NCBI RefSeq assembly: GCF_003590095.1
Contig: NC_039488.1
Coordinates: 5,270,001 to 5,334,000, forward strand
Direction: 5' to 3'
Source: Trichoplusia ni
Lineage: Eukaryota; Arthropoda; Insecta; Lepidoptera; Noctuidae
Length of the DNA: 64,000 bases
Positions within the stretch are counted from its first letter, which is position 1. Each line of letters starts with the position of its first letter. The notes beneath the pieces are model-generated. The model was given only the letters and a program-made list of their open reading frames with translations. It did not search any database and was not told where the DNA came from. This document shows, one piece after another, positions 38,934 to 50,900 of this stretch. Made by a program: the position numbers and the translations under genes.

Positions 38934-41900
38934 CTTATATTCAAATAAATCAATTTACAACATTGTGATGAGTTAAATTTGAGCATTTATGCAAGAAAAC
39001 GTTAGAATGGAACTTTACAATTAATGACACTTAAAAATAAGTAAACCACCTAAATTAAAAATAAGGTTTTCTTACAAATATAAAAATTGCCCAATGAATG
39101 AAGATAACCGAGTGGTTAAGGTCACCATGGATTCAATCCCCGCGTAGAACAAGCATTTGTTCGTGTGATCTACGAATGTTTGTCCTGAGTCTGGATGTCT
39201 TTGTGCATGTTAATAGAATATTTATGAAAAAGCGCAAGACACAATTAAATTCCTCAATGCGGGAGTCGTTTTTTTACAAATATTCTTTTTATCTTTTTAT
39301 GTAAAAAATACATAATTATAGTATTATCGTCGTAATCGTCCCCATAATTGTTTAATTATTAATATACCAACGATTAATTAGCCGAATAATGGTTGTCTTA
39401 TAATTTCGTCACGATTATTTCAGCCCGAACTTAACATGGAATTATAAATTAAGTATAATTGTGTAGTTGCTTACCGATTAACCTAATTAAATTAGGCATT
39501 TTCTAGGTCAAAAATATTCACTCTATATTAAACTGTACAGAGTTTTGTTCTGTTTTTCGAAGCTTTTGGTAGAGTTTCTTATAAAATAGTATTATTTACA
39601 TTATTTTTGTTTTTATTTACATTTTATACACAGCTCTCTGGTCCTGGAATCTCCTCGGCTATGAGGTGCTCTCTCCTACTTAACGTCATATTACCTAAAG
39701 GAATGGGTTGTTTACTTAACACTGCTTTTGGTGGTGACAGTACCTGGGGATACATAGTATTGGTTAGTTTTATAGACATCACGAAAAACAATTGCTTTGA
39801 AAAAAGTTACAATATAAGTGAAATAATAGAAAAATGTGTGCTCAATATTTTTGCGATTATTCGTGATCAGTTTTAAGACTGAGCGAACATGTACAGTCAT
39901 GATTGAGGTAAAAATTATATAGGAAATAATATTATTAAAACAACAAAAACATACAACCTACTTCAATTAAAAAACTACTGAGCTAAACTTTATGTTTTTA
40001 TGGATTCAAAACCCTTTTTTTTGACGTGATAACTCACGTCAAGAAATCAAAGTCAAAAAATCAACAAAGTCGGTACATCTAATCCAAAGATCTCAAGAAA
40101 TAAATATAAAAAAGAAAATACAGACGAATTGAAAAGCCTTCTTTTTTAAAGTTGGTCGACAAAGCGCTACCCTGCTTTTCAATGAACATGCATTTTACGA
40201 CATTTATTATCACCACATTCAAACTACAATTACGTGTAGTGTCTACACCATAACATAATTAAACCTACGTTTTAATGAGTTGTATTTTTCACATCGGGTT
40301 GGCGCACGCTTTTAATTTAATATCATGTCTAGGTGTGCAAATAAGCGGTATATGGGCCACGCCACAGAGTTTAGAGAAACATGAATCGTATTTCCAGAGA
40401 GATACTAAAATTTAATTTCAAATCTATCTTTATTAAAACTTTAATTTATAAGATTGTGAACTGTTATTAGTTTTAATATGAACAAATAAAGGTTTAAAAA
40501 TGTAATCGAAATAATTTATTTATGAAATGTAATAATAATTAGAATGAATAGTGTGGGAGTCGTTTAAGAAAGAAAAAAAAAGAGCTGATTTATTTGGTCA
40601 TATAAGTTCTGGTATACCTATATATATATACCTACCTTTATATGTATATACCTATACATATATATATACCTTTATAGTATATTTTCCAAACACTACTAGT
40701 ATTATTCTAATATACACCTTACTGTCTATATCTCTATCACTTTTTTCCCAACATAATCTCCTAGTCTTTACACTAAACTCATGACTTTAATAATCATAAG
40801 TTTAGTCTGAAGACTAGGAGTTGTGAGATGATAGCGTGTTTAAAAACGTTTTTGTTTTGTTTTTTTTTACACTATTCGCAGAAACTGCAAATACTTTACG
40901 TGTAGTGTAAGTGGTAAGTGGGTGTAGGTACCGACTAATTACATTATTCTTTTCTAGTAACTGGCTGCAAATGACTTTATAGTGGTAATAACAAAAAAAT
41001 AAAAAAGTGACATGACAACAGCTTTTAAAACCCAAAACTTCAATCAAGAGCTCGCTACTCACGGATCGTTGATCGTCTATCGTTGCGTGCACGTCCTCCC
41101 CCCACTCGTCGCTGTGCACGCCGCCGTTTTTCGCGGCCTCTGCAACGCACTTCGCCGGAACCCCGTCTGTGTGCAAACAGTTTGATCCTGTTTCAATATA
41201 TTGTTTGGAACGAGATGGAAATGAAAAGTGATGCTCTTTGAATGCCTTTACACATCCTGCACGGACTAATAAATTGGCGTTTGTGTTTTTTTGGGGATAT
41301 AGGGGAAGAGGACGACCAAAGAAACGATGGATGAATTGTGTGAAAGACGATTTGGCTGTAAAGAGTGTTTCTTTTGAGATGACGGCCGGTAGGAAGGTGT
41401 GGAAGAAAATGACATGTTGCGCCGACCCCAAATAAAATAATTGGGATAAGGGCAGGGGAATGATGATGATGATTGTGTTTGTTTTTGGGTTCAGTATGTA
41501 AGCACGTAGCAAGTAGTAAATACTAAGGCACCACTGTCTATCCATCTGCTACCAGGCTGCATCTCTTGACATATTGATGCCATTGCAATAACAATACATA
41601 AAAACTAGTTAAAGCAACATTACGGTCATAAATTTGATGGCTGACCGTTCCTTTTTTTGTAAGAATTGCGCTTGACAGGTTTTCTTTGTCAACAACATTT
41701 TGTTTTTTAAACTTATTTCCTTCTATGGAGTGTTGACAAAACTAAAATAGGGTGACTGCCACATAAAATATAAGATGCCCAACAGTGAGATGAAGAGTTT
41801 ACGTATACGGATTATAATGATATAGTTATATAAAATGTTATTCTCAAGATTAATGTGTAAAAAGACAATTTACTCACAAATAAGTTGGCGGGATTATCTC

Positions 41901-44900
41901 AGTTGGTAAAAGTAATAAAACACACATTATCAAAAGTTAAAGTGTTAAAATATGTTTTAATCTTCATAAAAATGCATTTAAACTATATTATAGTCTTAAA
42001 ACGCGATATTAATTTCAAAGTTTTCCCGTAAATCTACTCCTGTACTATCAAAGAGGAATATAATCTTTACGATGTGAAAAAGACTGTGGCGCTATAAACT
42101 TTTCTGAGCAATCTTTTAGCTCTACAGAGCATGGTTGTTTAAATTTTTATTTAATTTGATAGTTACCATTTTAAGGAAGAACTCGAGAAAGGTTGAAATA
42201 TAATTTCCTTTTTTTACTACTTAATGTAGACTAATCGTGACAGTCGATCAAAAACTGTAATTCTTTAGAATACTTTGCCATCGAAATGTCGACGTACGAA
42301 CTCAATTCAAGCTATTAATATGAAAAGTCTATTTCATAAAGCTTATTTTTGTAAGACTTAATCTTTTTCATAAGACTTTTTAAACTAATATTCGATTTTA
42401 AACTGTGTCCCTCAAAAACTCAACAATCTCAAAAATTGTTCTCTACCAAGAAGTAAAGAACAGCTCTTATAAAACCGGTATGATCCAGTAAAAGCTGGTT
42501 GTATGCTCACCTGGCGGCGGATTCAATATGTCCGGCTGAGCTTGCTTGGGGGGCTTGAGAGTGTACGCCACGACGTACTGCCCGTCACCAGCGTTCAGCT
42601 GAAGCTCTGAAGACTGTTGCTTTGTCGGCGGATTACTCCTGGTAACATAAAATGAAGTTGAATAAGGAGAAAGATGGTTTTATATGTGAAATTATGAATA
42701 GTTTCATAACTAAGAATTGTTGAACTATAGTAAGTGGCTTCAGGTTGATTCGTTGACTTGTTTGTACCAATATAATTTGAAGACAGTAGAAGTCATTTTT
42801 GAGCTATAAATCCTAACACTGAGTTTATGATACTATTTTTAAAGCAGAAAAAAAACCTTTTGCCCAATTAAATTTTAACCTAAAAAATCAAACTGTTCAA
42901 TTATAAAGTAACTATAATCTATCTTACCTTTTTCTACGTAGAAAATATCCAGTAAAAACAGCTACACAGCCACAGATGATGATGGTGAAAATGATAGACC
43001 AAAACGCAGCCTTCGACACACCAGCCATCAAACTAGTGCCGCCATCTAGTGGGAAAAGTAAAAACATTCCTTTAAAGATTAAAGCCTCGTTTTATTTCTC
43101 CAACTGATAGTACTATCAAATTGCTCCAAACTCCTAAACTTACTAGCCAAAACTGAAAAAAGGTTTTTTTTTCGATGTCATTCCGCGACGTACTCGTAGT
43201 ATTTTATAGGTCCATAGTCAGTCGCTTGACTGCTGGGTTCTAGCGAGCATGATATAGTTCATACTATTTCAGTAACATTTGAACTATTTTGTTTTTTTTA
43301 AGTAACACGTAAGCGTAGTCAACACAGTCAAGACGCCACGCGTAGCCAACATGCTACGCGGAGTCAACACGCTACGCTTAGTCGATACGCTACGCGTAGA
43401 CAAAGCGTTATGCGTAGTCTACCGTACAGTTCACATGGTGCTCATAGTCGGTAGCTGTCTAAGGTACGGTTTGAACGAATACTTAGAAAGAAAACTACAT
43501 GAAGATGTTTTGAGTGAGGTAGAAGTTTATGGTTTTAAGAGTATGTATTATCTCACTTTTGGATTACTTAGCAGTTAAGTTATATAACGTTAATAACGTT
43601 ATAGTTTTATCACTTTAGAAATAAATCTTGGTAAGTATCTTAGTTGGAGAAAACATTGCTTTTACATTTCATTTCTTGATAGAGCGCCAGAAATACTGCA
43701 GGTGATAAAAAAATAAATTTTGTATCTATCAATGTTCATGAGGTACTGACTTGATGACAGTTGTACAGACAACGGGGTCTTTATAATGAAATTTGATTTT
43801 AATCCTTTCGGTACAACACACAACTTAAATTTAAAACTTAATGTGGTTGACGGGGTCTACAACTGTTTCAATATTCTTTAAATTTTGACCACCCATTTTT
43901 TATTTAATCTAAGTTTCAGTATGATAAGTGTTAAGATTCAAATAATATTACAATCATAATGTAAGTAGTTCCAATGTATCCAGGCAACAGCCTTCCAAGC
44001 TCTCTTTTTAAGGCATATTAAAATTTCAGCAAAATTAGTTTCATAATACAACTCATATTTTGGGCTTTTAGTGAGCAAATTAAGGGATGTTATTTTAAAA
44101 TAATGCAGGGAACTTAAATGAGTAACCGGATAATCCTTTAGCTGTCAGTTCAAAATGTTACTTTTTCAGCTACAAAAGGATTTTCAAAACCTTGTTCTGG
44201 GTGAACAGAGCCATGTCGTGCAAAAATACATCGTCTGTACTCTTTATAATATGAAATAATAAAATGTTGAGTAAAATAAAAGTTAGTCATAAAGAAATGT
44301 AGTTAGGTATAAGCAACATTTTTTTATTATTTATCAAAAGTTTTATGACAGAGCCTATTAAGCTCTTGACCATAAACGAAATTGTATAATTTTTATTTGT
44401 TCTTGGATAAATTACTGGACTTTTTATCATTTATAATTACTTTTACTAATTGCTGTAAGAAAAAAAAAATTACACACAATATTAAGTCTTCTAATATATT
44501 TTAATCTTATAACATTGACTTAAGCCGGATCTAAATGTAATATACGGAATAAGAGATATAATGATACTAGTATTTATGTCGATGCAAGAAAAGCACATAA
44601 TCGATATTGATATCTCACATATTATTATAATACAATGAAATTTTATTCCACGACGTCTGAAAATATAATCCAATTAATTGGAATAAGCAGACTCTCGTAA
44701 AATAAACACAAATAAAATTAATATTTAAGGGATATCTGAAAATTACCCACAACAAACAGCGTTACCTTATTACAACAGAATATTACGATATTGGATGTCA
44801 GCCGGTGAATTAGCGTAATTACTACCCCTGTTCTCTCGCTCCAACGAACTTCAAAACAGAAAGTGGGAGGGAGATAGCTATACTCATTTGACGCTATTAG

Positions 44901-47900
44901 GCGAGTCCAAATTTAGGTCTAGCTATCTCACAGATTGCTTGCTTATTGTCATCCTATCAATAGCAAATTACACTGTCATTCCGATTTGCAAGCGAAAGGC
45001 TACTTCGTGAATAGGCCACAAATACATTAGTGTTCGTAAGAGCTTTATAAAGTACACATGCTTAAATTATTATATAACATGACTTACAAATATAAAATAA
45101 ATAATTCTGCTTCATTTTTACACTTTTAAGCAGACAAATCTCAAGCATATTTTGAATTTTTGTCCTTAATCTAGAGATGCAAATACATTTTCAATTCAAC
45201 GCTAGAAGATATTGTAGAGTCTTAAATCTAATGTGATTGGCTGACCGAAATACGAAAAACTCTCATCACGTCAAAGTAAAAATACACAAGCACATTTTTT
45301 TTTAATATTGCTTGAAGAATTCTAACCTTCGCTTTGCTAGCAGGAGCTGGAACTAAATAATTTACCTGTTCTTCTTTCAGGGTCCTGATACGCCAGAGCA
45401 TGAAGCATGATACGGTCCGAAGCACCTTTGTCGTTCCTGGAGTGCACCGTTAATCTAAGAGCATTTCCACTCGACCACAGCACCGCGGCCGGCACCAGGA
45501 AAATGGCCACACCGTCTGGTTGCAATATAATTGAACGAGTTAATTGCGTGGAAGATTGTTACCGCTGAACGAGGTGGTAGTTAGGCGTGCTAAATGCTTG
45601 TCTGATTGTCTATGGAATTTGTATCAAGTTTAATGTGGCGACGTTTAGAGGTAGCGTTCTGGAAAGGTTGAATGGGTTATTTTGGAACAGATTTGGCTCT
45701 TTTAGCGGCTTTTATATTAATATTTTTGCGAATTTCAGAAATGATGTTTTATCCCATTTCTCTTCTTATTGTTAATTGACACCAAACCTCTAAACAAGAC
45801 CTAAATTGAAATTGGTTATAAGTTTGTTATCTTAAAAAAAATGCTCATTTTATAGTATCCTTACCTGTCTCATTAGCGGTAACATTGAACCTGATTTTCC
45901 CGCTGTCAGAATCCAAAGCTTCTAGAACAACCAACTGCGGCAGTCCTCCGTCATAGCCGGTGACACAGCGGACAATGAGAGGTTCTTCAAAGTCTTCCCG
46001 ACTGGAGTCCTCGATCCAGTTGGAGCCATTGCCCGCTGACACCGTGCAGTTTCTTGGTGGTGACGGACGAGCTTGTGGGATAAAAAATGGTGATATCAAA
46101 AATAATAATAATAATAATGTTAGTTTGAAATAAGTCCGATGGTCAAGACTAATCTTAAACTCAAATGGAGTTCTAATTCAAGAGTATACTAAAATTATTT
46201 AATACAAAACAAGCGGTCAATCGTAAAATCGTGCAATCATTTATTGCACGATTTCATGCCGGTTGGTTTCGTAATGTCACCTTTAAAGACACAACATAGA
46301 GTTTAAAATAGCACATCACATTGCTTTATAATGTTGCACGTTACTAACAGCGTGCCCGTATGACATATTTAAGCTGCTCGTTAGTATATCAACTGCTGAC
46401 AACCAACTGATTAGGGGATTACTCTCTTGCCAGCTTAAACCCGCTGGGCTGGCCGGCTGCAGGCAGTAATGGCTGTGAGTCATAGTTCCGCAGCTCTAAC
46501 TTAATTACAGCCATCGCTATTATACGCAGACCAATTACGTATCAATAACAATAGCCATAAAAAAGCATCAATTTAAAATAGCCAGACGAACTAACAAGCA
46601 AACTTCTGATACCTTCTCTTGAATAAGTTCCCTCATTCTAGTTTGACCTACATTGGACAGGAATTCAGTACCGAAATGCCCTATTGGCAAATATTATTTT
46701 GCCATCCAACTTCTAGCAATCAATCAAAATGTTTTAAGTATAATGCGGCCAAGTTCGTCAATGGAAAGGTCGATCTTTGGAGTAGTTTGAGTTCTGAACG
46801 GATAATTTTGTCTGAGAATAAAAAAAAAGTATCTTGGAATCGTAAGTTTCTGTTTAATATCAGTAGTTTTAAGGATTATTCAGGTATGTTGGTATCGTTT
46901 TGTGTGGAGTCACATCCCTGATCAAACGAACGAAGGATGAGGTGTATACCGATGCTCTCCACTTTGATTGCATAATGTATATCGCAGTTAGTATGCAGAT
47001 GGGTCCACTGCACCTTAGGCACAAGGCGTTTCCACGGGATTCATTGTACTCATACGTGGAAGCTCCTTGTGAACCTTCTTTTTAATTTGGTATTTCGCAG
47101 AAAAAAGATTTCACTGCGTACCCACCTACTTCTTTTTTTTGTATTACTCTTGTGAGAGTTATTTCACACTAGCTGTTGCCCGCGACTTTGTCTGCGTGAT
47201 TTTCAAGATGTGAAAACAATGAAGTTTAATAATAATGATCATCACAAAAATGTAACGCAATATTGAAAAACATCTTTTTTTACATTTGAAGCTTGCTTTT
47301 TTATTTCTAAATTTGTATGAATCTAGAGCCCCAAACACTATTTAATATCAGATGTTTGAATCAAACACGTTTCATCGTTTACGATACTATCCTGGTGTCA
47401 AATATTTCACAGCGTTTTAATGATTTTTTCTTATTTATCAAAAAGAGGGGTTTATAACTTTGGTTTCGAACCTATTGAGCAATTTTTATTTTGTTTATTT
47501 TGTTTTGAAAATGAATTATATGCGAGTTTTCTCAGACATATTTGAAATAATCGAGTTTAAAAAAAAAATGATGCTGTAATTAGGAAAGAATAACAGAAAT
47601 AGAATATTGAGGACTTAATCAAGCGAGTTCTTAGTTTTGTTCGATGATATCATTGGTGGTAGAAAAATGGATTTAGAACTCAGATTGTCAAGCTAGATTA
47701 TAAATCAGTCTTAGCGCTTCTGCTAAAAATTTGTTACTTTCGAGGAATTTCCATTTCTTAATTTTATCTTATTTACCCAACAGCTGTAGAAGGGTGGGTT
47801 ATGATTTTCGAGCACGTCTGTACTTTGGCCCTCCCTACACCTCAAATGGCTAGACGGATTATGACAGTTGAGGTATCATTCAATTTTTATGTTCTGTAGC

Positions 47901-50900
47901 CAAAGAGGTCAACCGGAACCATATTAATGAGGCCCCGTTGTCTATTCGTCTGTCACCTGGCTGCATCTCAGGAACGGTGATAGTCAGACAGTTGTAATTT
48001 CTACACACGATGTTTTCTGACGATATAAAGGGGATGTCAAATTATTTTTGTGGACGGAACTGGTGAAGTGAAACACTTTATGTTTGACAGTCCTTTTAAT
48101 ATTAAAACTGATCTTCCAAACAAACATGAGGAATATTTACAAAATAGAAAAGTTGTTACACGTGTTATCTTGGCCCCCTGGTGTTCTGATCATGACTTGC
48201 CCTTAAATAGCATGATAAATAAATAGCGTGATAATAAAAAAATATAAGACACGCATTTTTTTAAATTGACAGGAACAATATTCTGAAGAATAGGAGATGT
48301 GGAATGTTAGGACTAAGCAAAATATGAACATAAAAGTGACTTCCTGCATGAGTTCTATTAACTGTACCGATTTACGAAAAGAAATTACGTATTTTATTAG
48401 TTAACCTACCTGACGATCATTGAAGTGCATTGCCGACATCCCTATTGCATAAATGGAATTAAAATAAAGAACTATACGGAAAAAAAAGGGTTAGCAGATA
48501 ACACAACAGATAACAGATAAGGGATAACAGATTCTAGATATTGAGAGGTTGTTGTCTTTCGAACGATCTGTAAAAATGAGTTTCAAAAATTATATAAAAA
48601 ATTGTTGGAATTGCTAAACGCTTTTGGTTAGTGTTTAGCAATTCCAACAACTTCAAGCTTCAACTTTTCAGCTTATTTAGCCCCTCACTTGTCTGGTTTA
48701 TTCCATGAGGTTGGCGATGAAGTTACGCTGACCACACGAAGACTGCCGATACCGATAGCCAAAAGTATTTTCAAGACAGTGTATGACGGATAGGAATGAA
48801 TATTTGGAAGAACCACGTGTACGGTCTCTATAATGGCGGATATAGTAAACTGATAAACTCCGCAAGACATTGAAAAAACCCAGATACCTATCAGTAGACA
48901 TTGTTCTATTGATTTTTGTGTGTTTTTGATATAATTAACGAAATTCAATAGATACACATGTCAAAAACCGTCTAACGTACCGTCTTATTCAATGATAGCT
49001 TTAGTCTTATAGATCTATATATCTTTCATATTCCATATGCAGGTTTTTTTTTGCAAATTCTTCATTTTGTGGGTTTTTTTATCCCGAATACTTTTGGCCC
49101 ATGTAATGTTGCAAATTTAAGAAAACATGATTTCATTTTTTGAAAGGCAATGAGTTCCTATTTTTGTTGCTAGTTGTTACAGATGAACCAAGGTAATAAC
49201 TATGTTGTTCATTAATTTATTGTTATGCACAGGTATAGATAAGATCAATGTGACCTACATGCGACTTTGGGTTGAGTGTGAATACGAATGTTTTGATGTT
49301 GAAGTAGCATTGCCAACATCACTGAGTTAAACATATAGGTAAAAGTAAAAGTCAAAAGTATACCTATCGTAAATAAATACAAAATCAGTTTTACAGCATT
49401 TCACGTTTGAACTTGCGTAATTTTAGTACATCAATAAAAATAAAAATAATTTAAGTTCCAATGTTTCAAGAATGTATTACAAAGTAACAATTGCATAAAA
49501 AAAGTATGAATAGTTTATGTTTCTTTTATTTTACTTGTGATTTAGTCGCGCTAGGCCTATAATAGACTTGAAAGAAAATAAAATGACTAATTTTGTGAAA
49601 ATGATTAATTTTCGAAAAAATATATTGTTGCTCTGCTAAAAGTCTTAAGATAAATAGCGTGATGTTTTTTTGTGTAAATTGATGACCGTACTACTCACTA
49701 CCAAATCGGGTGAAAATACACCTCATAATTATATTACACAATGTTACGGGTGGGACCAAAAATTTAAAACTTTACTGCTCATGCCCCCCGCATAGTAGCG
49801 TTATGATTTTTATATATATGTTGAATCAAGCGTTTGACAATGTTCATGCCAAATTTGAATGAAATCTATTCAGTAGTTTATGAAATAATTTGATATTTGT
49901 TTATAGATATAAAAGGCTCCTGCTCACCCCCTGTAAGGAAAAGCGAGATAATAAGTAAAAAGTATGTTGACCGGACCTCTTGTTGATATTCTCTGAAAAT
50001 TTGAACCAAATCTATCCAGTACTTTCCGAGATCTTTCCGGACATACATACAGACAAACAGACAAACAGACAAACAGACAAAAATTCTAAAAATCATATTT
50101 TCGGCTTCGGAATCATTGGTAGACCACCCAGCAATTATTCTTTAAAAAAAATATTCAATGTACAGTTTTCACTTTTCTACAATTTTATTATATGTATAGA
50201 TTACACCCCATTTTTTGTATTAACTGTCATGCATTGAAACTTAATACGTATAAAGCGTATTTATTGGGGTAGTTTGACTAGTTTCACACCAAACCGGACC
50301 CCTTAATCATAAGCTGACACGTCACCCAGTTCCAGTTCAACTCGAGTACAGTACAGTTAGTAAACCGTTGTATCATACAAGTGCAAAAACAATAATGATT
50401 ATCGTTATTTCAATTTCATTAATGTACTTACCAGCTGGTACAATTTGGAAGACACACGGTTGTGCCTGCCTGCCTACTGTGTTGGTGCCCCGGCAGGTCA
50501 GCGCACCGTAGTCCCGTTCACTTGCCGGGGTATACCGAAGCTCGCTAATACTGCCGTTCACCGTGCCTACAGTAAAAGAAACCACCATCAATATGAAGAC
50601 ACGCATTTGTCCGGTTTTAAAACATATTCAAAAACGATTGGGATATGATCTTAACAAATTTTGGTGGCTTTCAGACACCTACAAATAAATATCGCCATTC
50701 TTAAATTACACTGCCAGGTGCTTAGGTACACCTAAAAAGTCCTATTCTTAAATATAAATTTATTTAAAAACAAAACCGAATCAACCCTTCTCGAAAAGTT
50801 AACAAGATCAAATAAAACGAGGATTAGCCCTCAAAACGAAATAAGCGTAATGACAGTCAAGACGTTTGCAGAATTAAGTAATTAGGCTCATTTATACACA

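Larger units (their letters stand above)
46072..50431 (-). other. Intron 7, the longest in the window
   Basis: 4,360 bases between the last Ig domain and the FN3-like domain. Contents: a short hairpin at 46226-46254, a 3' fragment of the Helitron-like family near 47168, a decayed repeat at 47885-48040, a nearly perfect hairpin at 48602-48650, and a repeat with AGAC/AAAC units near 50045-50082. No further exon was seen. Confidence 0.7.

Noticed and set aside
40814..41545. A 243-codon open frame on the minus strand, the longest in the window.
   Set aside because: It is a composite: the antisense of a LINE relic, 125 bases of true exon 12, then intron 12. Splice sites at 41188 and 41062 in the right phase explain the coding part.
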